From: SXOA01 sp046593355
Lineage (GTDB): Bacteria > Planctomycetota > Planctomycetia > Pirellulales > Pirellulaceae
DNA length: 64,000 nt
Direction: 5' to 3'
Assembly: GCA_046593355.1 (NCBI GenBank)
Contig: JBKJNY010000102.1
Location: 1 to 64,000, forward strand
A program made the position numbers and the translations under genes. Shown here in pieces: positions 44,251-52,061 of the stretch (positions within the stretch are counted from its first letter, which is position 1; each line of letters starts with the position of its first letter). Under the pieces are notes generated by a model, which was not told the DNA's origin, searched no databases, and saw nothing but the letters and a program-made list of their open reading frames with translations.

Positions 44251-44426
44251 GTTCGTAGTAACCCGTTTCAGCGGGTTAACCGGGCTACTCATTTCGTTAG
44301 TCTGCGTAATTGCCGCGGTCACACGCCCACGCAAAGCCGTGGGCGTGCCACCCAGACCATTTGCCACGGAATGAAACACTGAGTAGCCCTGAGCGGGTTA
44401 ACGGGCTAAAGCCGGTTACTACGAAC
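44251..44426. repeat. inverted repeat cluster (families D and H) between ruvB and pyrE
   Basis: GTTCGTAGTAACCCGTTTCA at 44251 and following is mirrored by the segment 44381-44426 that ends GGTTACTACGAAC. The middle holds another palindrome, CACGCCCACG ... CGTGGGCGTG (44322-44347). A related short copy of family D is at 58624-58650. Confidence 0.85.
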
Positions 44427-44430
44427 TGGC

Positions 44431-44982
44431 TCACCCCGCCGGCTCAATTCCAAAGTCCCGGATCGTCAGCAGCGTCTGAAGCTTGTAGCCCTTGGCGGCC
44501 AGCGCCGCCGCGCCCCCTTCCAGCCGGTCGATGATGGCCAGGACGCCGAGGACTTTCAGGCCGAAGGCCTCGGCTTTTTCGATAGCGGCCAGGGAACTGC
44601 CGCCGGTGGTGACGACGTCCTCCACGATGACGCACCGCTCACCGGGGCTGACCGGGCCTTCCACGTCCCGCCCGGTGCCGTGCTGCTTGGCTTCCTTGCG
44701 GACGATGAAGCCCTTGAGCGATTTGCCGCTTCGCCCCGCCACGGTGATGATGGCCGCGGTAATCGGATCGGCCCCGATCGCCATCCCGCCGACCGCGTCC
44801 GGCCAGTCGGCAGCCAGCACCTCCAGCATGCCGTCAGCAATCTGATTCGCCCCCGCGCTATCCAATGTCACCTTGCGGCAGTCGAGATAGAACGGCGACA
44901 TCTTCCCCGACGCCAGCTTGAACTGGCCGAGTTGCAGGGCCTTTTCCCGAATGATCGCCATCAGGGCGGATTTGCTGTACAT
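44431..44982 (-). CDS. pyrE: orotate phosphoribosyltransferase
   Basis: It joins orotate and PRPP to make OMP in pyrimidine synthesis. The start at 44982 (MYSKSALMAIIREKALQL) gives 183 residues. The PRPP site CVIVEDVVTTGGSSLAAIEK, the loop VRKEAKQHGTG, and SPFYLDCRKVTLDSAG near the start are all typical. The cluster of repeats at 45069 lies just upstream. Confidence 0.95.
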   Translation of the reverse strand: MYSKSALMAIIREKALQLGQFKLASGKMSPFYLDCRKVTLDSAGANQIADGMLEVLAADWPDAVGGMAIGADPITAAIITVAGRSGKSLKGFIVRKEAKQHGTGRDVEGPVSPGERCVIVEDVVTTGGSSLAAIEKAEAFGLKVLGVLAIIDRLEGGAAALAAKGYKLQTLLTIRDFGIEPAG

Positions 44983-45068
44983 GGCTGGGTGGGTTCGGGG
45001 CGACTGCGGATAAAACCGAGTCCCCATCGTAACTTGCGCGGCAGTCGCGACAAGTGGCGGGAAGGAAG

Positions 45069-45173
45069 GAGTGGTGAGTGGTGAATACTGAGTACCGAAG
45101 TAGTGCCCTCTGCCCTCTGCCTACCGCCTTCTGCTTTCCGCCTCCTGCGTCCTACCTTCTACCCACCCACTTC
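45069..45173. repeat. long tandem heptamer array, two-sided
   Basis: Left half: GAGTGGT, GAGTGGT, GAATACT, GAGTACC, GAAGTAG. Right half: TGCCCTC twice, TGCCTAC, CGCCTTC, TGCTTTC, CGCCTCC, TGCGTCC, TACCTTC, TACCCAC, CCACTTC. Read on the other strand the right half is purine-rich like the left, so the array has inverted symmetry of type rather than exact sequence. It occupies the gap between pyrE and the HTH gene. Confidence 0.85.
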
Positions 45174-45322
45174 CCGCCACTCCAAACGGGGGGATATGTG
45201 CAGGTATTACTGATGACTTATTTTCCACTTTCTTGGCTTCAAGGGCTTGCCTGTGCCAACCTGAACTGTGTACAATTGGGCATGTTACGGCCGCGTCCAT
45301 CATTTTTCCCAGGAGCAATGCC

Positions 45323-46567
45323 ATGTCCACCACCTCGAAAAATACAGGCCAAAAGAACAACGCCAAGAAGACCCGCTGCCCGCGGTATGCCGTGCCGATC
45401 TCCAACGACCGGGCGGATGCTTTTGTCGGGCCGCTGGCGGATCTTCTTCCCCGCGCGACCGAGCGGCCCTCCCAGCGGGCGGAGCGGGCGTTTGATTTGC
45501 AGGCCAAGGGGATGAACCAGCGGCAGATTGCCAGGCAGTTGCGGTGCTCGCAATCGACGGTGCACCGGGACATTGAGCAATATCGCCGCTGGTTCGGCAC
45601 GACGCTGCCGGAGGATCGCGGGGCGCTGACGGGGTTCGCGCGGTTTCGCGTGGCGCTGGAGGAGCACCGGATTTTTCTCGAGCATCAGCGGGGGCTGGCG
45701 ATGGAGGAGTGGGAGCGGAGCCGCCAGAGCGTGCCGGTGAAAAAGACGCGGACGAAGATTTATCCCAAGCGGCGGAAGAAGGACGGCCAGCCGGTGCAGG
45801 AAGTCGTGGTCGAGGAGTCGAAGAAGTTTCAGGCGGCCCGGGTCTCGCATTTCAACGCCGCCACGAAGCTGTCGCTGGCGCTGACGATGCTGGAGGGGGG
45901 GCATCTCGGGATTCGCAGCTTGTCGTGCGACAAGGTGATGGACGGCGACGAGCTCGACCGCTGGGACCGGGCGGTGAAGAGCCGCGACGCGACCATCGAG
46001 GAGCTGAAGCGGAAGGTGGCAGAGCTGGAAGCCAAAGTGGCACAAAGTACTCCTCACGCTCCGCGTGAGGACGTCATCTCGCGGAGCGAGATGAATACTA
46101 TTCTTGAATCAAAACCGGTGGAAAACAGTCCCGTTTTGAATCAGGTTCCGTCGCCGGCCCAAGTCGCAACTGCCACGCAGCCCGTCGTTTGCGACCAGCC
46201 GCTTGATTCATCCGCGGCGATTTCGCAAGCGCCTGAATCCATGAATCAAGACAAGAAAAGTACTCCTCACGCTCCGCGTGAGGAAGTCATCTCGCGGAGC
46301 GAGATGAGTACGATTCTTGACCCGCCCGAGGAAAAGCGGCCGCGGTGGTGCGAGGAGATGCGCCGAGAGGCGCTGGATTATCACTGCATGATCCACGGGA
46401 TTCCGCGGCTGCACATGGAACAGGTCAGCGGCCTTCCCGATCCCAAGAGCATGACCCCCAAGCAATGGATGGAGCGGGGTTATCCGTACATGATCTACAT
46501 CGACCGCAGCCAGGAGTGCCAGCGCCCGCCCGAGCGGGACACGCGGAAGGTCATTACGGTGTGGTGA
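45323..46567 (+). CDS. helix-turn-helix coiled-coil protein with in-frame palindromic insertions
   Basis: The ATG at 45323 is preceded by CAGGAG. The 414-residue protein has a Hin-like helix-turn-helix at about 55-90 (AKGMNQRQIARQLRCSQSTV, HRDIEQYRRW), a basic helical middle, and a coiled coil near 225-240 (IEELKRKVAELEAKVAQ). A variable region then holds two copies of STPHAPRE-(D/E)-VISRSEM at about 242-262 and 313-333, each encoded by a 62-base double palindrome. The C-terminal 80 residues are again conserved-looking (HCMIHGIPRLHMEQVSGLPD). It resembles small-terminase-like or regulatory DNA-binding proteins, but no phage genes are near. Confidence 0.65.
   Translation: MSTTSKNTGQKNNAKKTRCPRYAVPISNDRADAFVGPLADLLPRATERPSQRAERAFDLQAKGMNQRQIARQLRCSQSTVHRDIEQYRRWFGTTLPEDRGALTGFARFRVALEEHRIFLEHQRGLAMEEWERSRQSVPVKKTRTKIYPKRRKKDGQPVQEVVVEESKKFQAARVSHFNAATKLSLALTMLEGGHLGIRSLSCDKVMDGDELDRWDRAVKSRDATIEELKRKVAELEAKVAQSTPHAPREDVISRSEMNTILESKPVENSPVLNQVPSPAQVATATQPVVCDQPLDSSAAISQAPESMNQDKKSTPHAPREEVISRSEMSTILDPPEEKRPRWCEEMRREALDYHCMIHGIPRLHMEQVSGLPDPKSMTPKQWMERGYPYMIYIDRSQECQRPPERDTRKVITVW
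46046..46107. repeat. double palindrome, family C, copy 1 (translated)
   Basis: Two hairpins in tandem: TCACGCTCCGCGTGA and TCATCTCGCGGAGCGAGATG, framed by AGTACTC and ATACTATTCTTGA. The sequence is translated within the HTH gene. Confidence 0.9.
46259..46320. repeat. double palindrome, family C, copy 2 (translated)
   Basis: Same structure as copy 1 with a few substitutions, in the same reading frame of the same gene. A half-length third copy lies at 61973-62007. Confidence 0.9.
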
Positions 46568-46574
46568 GGGCCAG

Positions 46575-46679
46575 AGTTTTCAGTTTTCAGTTTTCAGTTT
46601 TCAGTGTTCAGTGTTCAGAGTGCAGAGTGCAGAGTACTGAGTGCAGAGTACTTGGTACTGAGTACTTGGTACTGACGTA
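46575..46679. repeat. tandem heptamer array, 14-15 units
   Basis: Units in order: AGTTTTC x4, AGTGTTC x2, AGAGTGC x2, AGAGTAC, TGAGTGC, AGAGTAC, TTGGTAC, TGAGTAC, TTGGTAC, TGACGTA. The unit drifts gradually from one end to the other while the 7-base period is strict. It begins 8 bases after the HTH gene stop. Confidence 0.92.
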
Positions 46680-46796
46680 ATAAGGAAGTCGCCATAAAGT
46701 GAGACCACATTGCGCGTGCCGCGTTACCCGCATGGGTCATTCGCAAAGCACACCAGCCTTACGCTGTATAATGCTTTCAAAATAAGGACAGTCCTC

Positions 46797-48335
46797 ATGC
46801 TCCGAATCCTGGGAACACGGCGAACCCTCTGCGACGGCATCAGCCGGCGGGATCTGTTGCAGATTGGGGGACTGGCGGGGCTGGGTTTGGCGGGCTCGAT
46901 GATGCCGTCCTCGTCGGCGGGGGCAAATGCTTCCTCGTCAAAGGGGCCGCACGAAAAATCCTTTGGTCGGGCCAAGGCTTGCATCTTTCTGTTCCCCTAT
47001 GGCTCTCCGTCGTCGCACGAGACCTTCGATCCCAAGCCGGAGGCGGCTGTGGAGATTCAGGGGGAGATGAAGGCGATCTCGACGAACGTGCCGGGGCTGG
47101 CGATTTGCGACCATCTGCCCAACACGGCCAAGGTGATGGACCAGGTGACGGTGGTCCGCTCGATGACGCATCCTTATCCGCTGCATGGACTGGCGTACGC
47201 CGTCACTGGCATTCCCACGTACTCCCCCGACCTGGAGACCCAGGCCCGCGACAGCCGCCACTGGCCGTTCATCGGATCGGTGGTCGATTACTTGGAGCAG
47301 AAGCAACAAGGACGAGCGGCTGAGATTCCGCGGAACATCGGCTTGCCGTGGCTGGTCAATTCCAAAACCGATAACCCCGCCGTGAACGCCGGGCCGTTTG
47401 CCGCCTTCCTCGGCCGGAAGCATGACCCGGTCTGGACCGACTTCGACGGTCCCGGCCTGAAGCTCGCCCCGAAAAACACCGAAGGCCAGCCGAAGCAGTT
47501 TCTGGATCCTAACGGCGGCACCACGCTCGACGGCCGCTTCACCTTTTCTCCGAGCTCGCAGTCTTCTGGCGGAGACATTTCCAAATCGCCGCCAATCGAC
47601 CTCTCGCTCGAACGCCTCTCGCTCCGCCGTTCGCTCCTGGCCCAGTTCGACGACAGCCGGCGGCGGCTGGAGGAAAGTTCGGCGGTGCAAGGGATGGACC
47701 ACGAGCGGCAACTCGCCTGGTCGCTGCTCACTTCCGGCAAACTGCGGGGCGCGCTCGACATCGGGCAGGAGCCGCGCGCTCTGCGAGAGGAGTACGGCCT
47801 GACCCTCTTCGGCCAGTCCTGTCTGGCGGCTCGCCGGCTGGTAGAGGCGGGGGGCCGCTTCGTCACGGTGTTTTGGGACTGCTACGGCCAGTTCGCCAAC
47901 GCCGCCTGGGACACCCACCAATACCACTACCCGCGGCTGAAAGAGCTGCTCCTCCCCGGCTTCGACCTGGCCTTCCCCGCTCTCCTTCGCGACCTCTCCA
48001 GCCGCGGCCTGCTCGATGAAACGCTAGTCATCTGGATGAGCGAGCACGGCCGCACCCCGCGGCTCGATTCCCGCAAGCCGGGCGCTGGGCGTGATCACTG
48101 GTCGCGGGCCTACTCGGTCGCGCTCGCCGGCGGCGGCATCCCGCGCGGGAAAGTGGTCGGCCAGAGCACGCGTGACGGCGGCGAAGTGCTGGACTGCCCG
48201 GTCTCGCCCAAGGACATCCTCGCCACGGCGTTCCACCTCCTTGGCATCGACCCGGAAACTACCGTGCCCGACCTTTCCGGCCGGCCGCATCTGATTGCGG
48301 GTGATGGGAAGGTGAGGACGGAACTGCTCGGATAA
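46797..48335 (+). CDS. DUF1501 family exported protein
   Basis: The ATG at 46797 follows AAGGA. The 512-residue protein has a twin-arginine-type signal (SRRDLLQIGGLAGLGLAGSM) and the DUF1501 domain: CIFLFPYGSPSSHETFDPKP, DHLPNTAKVMDQVTVVRSM, FVTVFWDCYGQFANAAWDTH, and ETLVIWMSEHGRTPRLDSRK. The metal-binding pattern resembles alkaline phosphatase/sulfatase folds. These proteins are exported after folding and often pair with a DUF1549/1553 partner, which is not present next to this gene. Confidence 0.9.
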   Translation: MLRILGTRRTLCDGISRRDLLQIGGLAGLGLAGSMMPSSSAGANASSSKGPHEKSFGRAKACIFLFPYGSPSSHETFDPKPEAAVEIQGEMKAISTNVPGLAICDHLPNTAKVMDQVTVVRSMTHPYPLHGLAYAVTGIPTYSPDLETQARDSRHWPFIGSVVDYLEQKQQGRAAEIPRNIGLPWLVNSKTDNPAVNAGPFAAFLGRKHDPVWTDFDGPGLKLAPKNTEGQPKQFLDPNGGTTLDGRFTFSPSSQSSGGDISKSPPIDLSLERLSLRRSLLAQFDDSRRRLEESSAVQGMDHERQLAWSLLTSGKLRGALDIGQEPRALREEYGLTLFGQSCLAARRLVEAGGRFVTVFWDCYGQFANAAWDTHQYHYPRLKELLLPGFDLAFPALLRDLSSRGLLDETLVIWMSEHGRTPRLDSRKPGAGRDHWSRAYSVALAGGGIPRGKVVGQSTRDGGEVLDCPVSPKDILATAFHLLGIDPETTVPDLSGRPHLIAGDGKVRTELLG

Positions 48336-48350
48336 AGGTGGGGTAGGCTT
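48336..48350. repeat. truncated family A palindrome after a stop codon
   Basis: AGGTGGGGTAGGCTT begins at the base after the DUF1501 stop codon and then diverges. It is the left half only of the family A element. Confidence 0.65.
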
Positions 48351-48360
48351 GGGTGCGGCG

Positions 48361-49686
48361 CTACTTTTTCCGCGCTTCCGGCTTCGGCAAATGGAGGGCT
48401 TTGTCCGAGATGTCCTTGCGACACCAGGCGCCAGGCCAGCGGATGCATTTGACGGCGGTGTAGGCCTGGAGCTTGGCGGCGGAGAACGAGGGGCCGAGGG
48501 CGGTGACGGCGAGGACGCGGCCGCCGCTGGTGAGAGTTTGACCATCCACGATTTTGGTGCCGGAATGAAAGACCTTGACGTCGGGTATGGCTGCCGCCTC
48601 TTCGAGCCCGCGGATGGGACGGCCTTTTTCGTAGGGTCCGGGGTAGCCTTCGCTGGCCATCACGACGCTGACGCTGGGGCGGTCGTCCCACGCCAGCGGC
48701 GGAATCTCGTCCAGCTTGCCGTCGATGGTCGCTTCCAGCACCTCCACCAGGTCCGACTTCAGCCGCATGAGGAGGGGCTGGCATTCGGGGTCGCCGAAGC
48801 GGACGTTGTATTCCAGGACTTTGGGGCCCTGGTGGGTCATGATGATGCCGGCGTAGAGCACCCCTTTGAACGGCGTGCGGCTCCGCTTCATGGTGTGGAT
48901 GGTGGGGACGAGGATTTCCGCCTCGATTTTGCGGAGCGTGGCATCGTCGATGAGCGGCGTGGGGCAGACGGCCCCCATGCCGCCGGTGTTCGGCCCTTCG
49001 TCCCCGTCGTAGGCCGCTTTGTGGTCCTGGGCGGGGGGCAGCGTGAGGATGGTCCGGCCGTCGGTGATGGCCAGCACGCTCGCCTCCGGACCATGCAGCC
49101 GCTCTTCAATCACGAGTTGTTTGCCGGCGGCTCCGAATTCCATCTGACGGGCAATGCGGTCGATGGCCTCCAGGACCTGCGGACGGTTGGAGCAGACGAT
49201 CACGCCTTTGCCCGCCGCCAGGCCGTCCGCCTTCACGACAAGCGGTACGTTCTCATGTTCGTCGGGAAAGCGGTCGAGGACAAAGCGGGTGGCACTTTCG
49301 GCATCGCGAAAGACATAGTACTCCGCCGTGGCGACGTTGGCGGTCTGCAGCAGGTTCTTGCAAAAGACCTTGCTCCCTTCGAGTTGAGCCGCGCCTTTGG
49401 ACGGACCGAAAACGCGAAGCTTCTCGGCCTGGAAGGCATCCACGATGCCGGCGACCAGCGGAGCCTCCGGGCCGACCACGGTCAGCTCAACGGCATTCTG
49501 CTTGGCGAAGCGGATGAGAGCGGCAATATCCTCCGCGGGAATATCGACGTTCACCGCATCCGTTGCGGTGCCGGCGTTTCCCGGCGCGACGAAGATGGTG
49601 CCGGCGCGCGGGCTGTGGCGCAGCTTCCACGCCAGGGCGTGCTCGCGTCCCCCGTTGCCGACGACCAGGATGTTCATCTTTGCCAT
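48361..49686 (-). CDS. purD: phosphoribosylamine-glycine ligase
   Basis: GAR synthetase of purine synthesis, joining phosphoribosylamine and glycine with ATP. The 441-residue product has the N-terminal NILVVGNGGREHALAWKL, the ATP-grasp region with VVKADGLAAGKGVIVCSN and EASVLAITDG, and TGGMGAVCPTPL, EYNVRFGDPECQ towards the end. A start at 49677 (second ATG) is also possible. Glycine use here links it loosely to the gcv operon. Confidence 0.95.
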   Translation of the reverse strand: MAKMNILVVGNGGREHALAWKLRHSPRAGTIFVAPGNAGTATDAVNVDIPAEDIAALIRFAKQNAVELTVVGPEAPLVAGIVDAFQAEKLRVFGPSKGAAQLEGSKVFCKNLLQTANVATAEYYVFRDAESATRFVLDRFPDEHENVPLVVKADGLAAGKGVIVCSNRPQVLEAIDRIARQMEFGAAGKQLVIEERLHGPEASVLAITDGRTILTLPPAQDHKAAYDGDEGPNTGGMGAVCPTPLIDDATLRKIEAEILVPTIHTMKRSRTPFKGVLYAGIIMTHQGPKVLEYNVRFGDPECQPLLMRLKSDLVEVLEATIDGKLDEIPPLAWDDRPSVSVVMASEGYPGPYEKGRPIRGLEEAAAIPDVKVFHSGTKIVDGQTLTSGGRVLAVTALGPSFSAAKLQAYTAVKCIRWPGAWCRKDISDKALHLPKPEARKK

Positions 49687-49838
49687 GACAAGAATATACG
49701 CGCAGGGAGTAAAACGAGAAAGTTGGGGAAGGCATCACGGCTACTTGCCGATATCGGCAGACTGACGCTACATTGTGACGTTTTGACAGCGGATGAGCGT
49801 GTTGGCGGGCCAGCGGGGCGGGAAGAAAGTCTAACGAT

Positions 49839-49862
49839 ATTTCTTACAAGTACGTAAGAAAT
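49839..49862. promoter_or_regulatory. possible operator: perfect 9-base inverted repeat
   Basis: ATTTCTTAC and GTAAGAAAT flank AAGTAC. The site lies in the AT-richer gap (49687-50025) between purD and the Rieske gene, about 165 bases before the Rieske start. It may bind a dimeric regulator of the respiratory cluster. No -10/-35 pair is clear. The rest of the gap holds nothing I can name. Confidence 0.4.
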
Positions 49863-50025
49863 TGCGAGATTGGCGAGTCGGGGTAGTTGACAATCTCTGC
49901 GGCGCGCGTACAACTGAGAAGAGGGTTCGTGAAAAATATCACAAAGTCGCCGATGCACGAAGCGTGGCGATTTAAACCTTTGATGGGGTTCGAGTTAGGT
50001 GAGGTTGCTCGCCAGGCGGCATCCT

Positions 50026-51072
50026 ATGGCTAAGAAAATGTCCGTGGCCGAGATTATGGCGGCGGCTCGCGCCGAGAAGGCTGGCGGTGCGCCTAGTCCT
50101 TCAGCCGAAGCTTCAGCTCCCCCCGCCGTGGAAGACGCTGCTCCCGCGACGGAGGAGGCTCCGGCTGTCGCCGCGGAAGCGAAGCCTGCTGCGAAGAAGC
50201 CCGCCGGACCGATGAGCATGGCTGATATTCTGGCTGCCGCTCGCGCCGGAAAGGCTGGTGGAACTGCCGCTGCTCCCGCGGCCAAGGAAGCTCCTAAGCC
50301 CGCAGCGCCAAAGCCAGCGGCAGCACCCAAGGTCGCCGCTGAGGCTAAGCCCGCCGCTAGTGCTGCTCCTGTGAAGGACACGGCCAGCATCCTCGCCGCT
50401 GCCCGCAAAGGTGCTAAACCCGGCCCGATGACGAAAGCCGAGGCCGCCGCCAAGGGGCAGCCCATCGCCGAAGGAAAGAAGAAACTCGATGTGCCGCCGA
50501 TGCCGGCCAAGCCGGATTATGCCCGACCGAAAGTACCCGCTGCCGTGACGGCGACTCGCCGCTCGTTCATGGCCAGCCTGTTCGGATTCGCGTTCGGCTC
50601 TTCGCTCGCGATCGGCTTTTCGTCACTGGCCATCACGCATCTGATGTGGCTACTGGGGACGGCCCGCTTCATGTTCCCGAACATTCTCATTGAGCCCCCC
50701 ACGCGGTTCAAAGTCGGCTTTCCCGATGCGTTCTCGCCGGGACAGGTGGAGACAAAGTTCATCCCGCAATTTGGCGTCTGGATTGTCCGCTACGACGTCG
50801 AAGGCCAGCCGATGATTTACGCTCTCAAGTCGGTCTGCACGCACCTCGGCTGCACCCCGAACTGGCTGGAGGCGGAACAGAAATTCAAATGCCCCTGCCA
50901 CGGCAGTGGCTTTTATAAGGACGGCGTCAATTTTGAAGGCCCGGCCCCCCGCCCGCTGGAACGCTACGCCATCAGCCTGGCCGATGACGGTCAGATCCTC
51001 GTCGACAAGAGCCGTATCTTCAACCAGGAGCTCGGCCAGTGGAATGACCCGGCCTCGTTCGTGCCGGTGTAA
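50026..51072 (+). CDS. Rieske iron-sulfur protein with repeated N-terminal extension
   Basis: The start is the ATG at 50026 (MAKKMSVAEIM). The 348-residue protein is far longer than usual Rieske proteins. Residues 1-150 are an Ala/Pro/Lys-rich extension with three copies of a short motif: MSVAEIMAAARAEKAGG, MSMADILAAARAGKAGG and TASILAAARKGAKPG. A membrane anchor lies at about 185-215 after TRRSFMASLFG. The cluster site is CTHLGC (271-276) and CPCHGS (289-294): ligands Cys271, His273, Cys289, His292, disulfide Cys276-Cys291. It passes electrons from quinol to the c-type cytochrome of the bc complex encoded downstream. Confidence 0.93.
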   Translation: MAKKMSVAEIMAAARAEKAGGAPSPSAEASAPPAVEDAAPATEEAPAVAAEAKPAAKKPAGPMSMADILAAARAGKAGGTAAAPAAKEAPKPAAPKPAAAPKVAAEAKPAASAAPVKDTASILAAARKGAKPGPMTKAEAAAKGQPIAEGKKKLDVPPMPAKPDYARPKVPAAVTATRRSFMASLFGFAFGSSLAIGFSSLAITHLMWLLGTARFMFPNILIEPPTRFKVGFPDAFSPGQVETKFIPQFGVWIVRYDVEGQPMIYALKSVCTHLGCTPNWLEAEQKFKCPCHGSGFYKDGVNFEGPAPRPLERYAISLADDGQILVDKSRIFNQELGQWNDPASFVPV

Positions 51073-51239
51073 TGAAAACGAAGACGGGATGGCCACGAAA
51101 AACACGAAAAGACACAAAAAAAGAAAAGAAGGAAGAAGATCAGCATTTAGGATTGTATTTTTTGCGACTTTTTGCGTTTTTCGCGGCCAATCCCTGCCCA
51201 TAAAAACCGACCTTTTTTCTTAGTTGTCCGATAGACACC
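51073..51239. repeat. A-rich/T-rich inverted repeat between Rieske and cytochrome b genes
   Basis: GGCCACGAAAAACACGAAAA near 51090 is mirrored by CTTTTTGCGTTTTTCGCGGC near 51170. The composition differs sharply from the GC-rich neighbours. It may be another mobile palindrome; it splits what should be one operon. Confidence 0.7.
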
Positions 51240-52016
51240 ATGGCTTCCCTGAGCGAAATCATCCGCGAGTCGCAAATTTGGAAGAGCATCTTCCGGCATC
51301 CCATGCCGGTGGACCGCCGCAACCGCGTCGTGGTGATGCTGACCAACTTCTTCCTGCATTTGCATCCGGTTTCGATTAAGAAACAGGGGATTGCCCTGAG
51401 CTTCACTTGGTGCATGGGGGGAGTGACGTTCTTCCTGTTCCTGGTGGAGACGATCACCGGCGTGCTGTTGATGTTCTATTACCGCCCGACTCTCGAATGG
51501 GCGTTCAACGACATTCTGGCACTCCGCGACGTGACGTCGATGGGCATTCTCCGCGAGTTGCATCGCTGGGCGGCCCATGCCATGGTCATCACCGTATGGC
51601 TGCACATGTACCGCGTGTTTCTCACCGGCAGTTATAAACCGCCGCGGGAATTCAACTGGGTGATCGGCGTGATCCTGCTGCTGCTTACGCTGCTGCTTTC
51701 CTTCACGGGCTATCTGCTGCCGTGGGACCAGTTGGCGATTTGGGCGATCACGGTCGGATCGAACATGGCCCGCGCGACGCCGTTCCTGGGTTATGAAGGC
51801 CCTGGCAATCAACTTCTGAATATTGACGGCATTGACATGATTACCAACGCCTCGGACGCGCGGTTCGGGCTGCTCGGGGCGCGATTCGTCGGCGAAGAAA
51901 CGCTCAACCGCTTTTACGTTTTGCACTGCGTGGCGATTCCCTTGGCAGCGGCATTGCTTATGGCGATTCACTTCTGGCGGATCCGCAAGGACGGCGGCAT
52001 CAGCGGACCCTTGTAA
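51240..52016 (+). CDS. cytochrome b6-like subunit of a bc complex
   Basis: A 258-residue four-helix protein close to cytochrome b6 of b6f complexes. Heme-ligand His pairs are visible in LHRWAAHAMV with VWLHMYRVF, and VLHCVAIPLA with MAIHFWRI. Also typical are FYYRPTLEWAFNDI, FTGYLLPWDQLAIWA and the end IRKDGGISGPL. Cys58 in FTWCMGGVTFF matches the b6 Cys that holds the extra heme c(i)/c(n). It forms the quinol-oxidising core together with the next gene product. Confidence 0.93.
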   Translation: MASLSEIIRESQIWKSIFRHPMPVDRRNRVVVMLTNFFLHLHPVSIKKQGIALSFTWCMGGVTFFLFLVETITGVLLMFYYRPTLEWAFNDILALRDVTSMGILRELHRWAAHAMVITVWLHMYRVFLTGSYKPPREFNWVIGVILLLLTLLLSFTGYLLPWDQLAIWAITVGSNMARATPFLGYEGPGNQLLNIDGIDMITNASDARFGLLGARFVGEETLNRFYVLHCVAIPLAAALLMAIHFWRIRKDGGISGPL

Positions 52017-52061
52017 CGGCGAAACTTTGCAATGACTCGGCTCGCGTAGACACTATTTCCC

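Noticed and set aside
43046..44374. 442-codon plus-strand frame opposite ruvB
   Set aside because: RuvB motifs are complete on the minus strand; the plus frame starts inside a palindromic repeat.
45323..46567. HTH protein as phage terminase small subunit
   Set aside because: The domain order is compatible, but no large terminase or other phage genes are near. I kept the call neutral.
45069..46679. Repeat arrays as CRISPR
   Set aside because: The units are 7 bases with no spacers between them. No cas genes are in the window.
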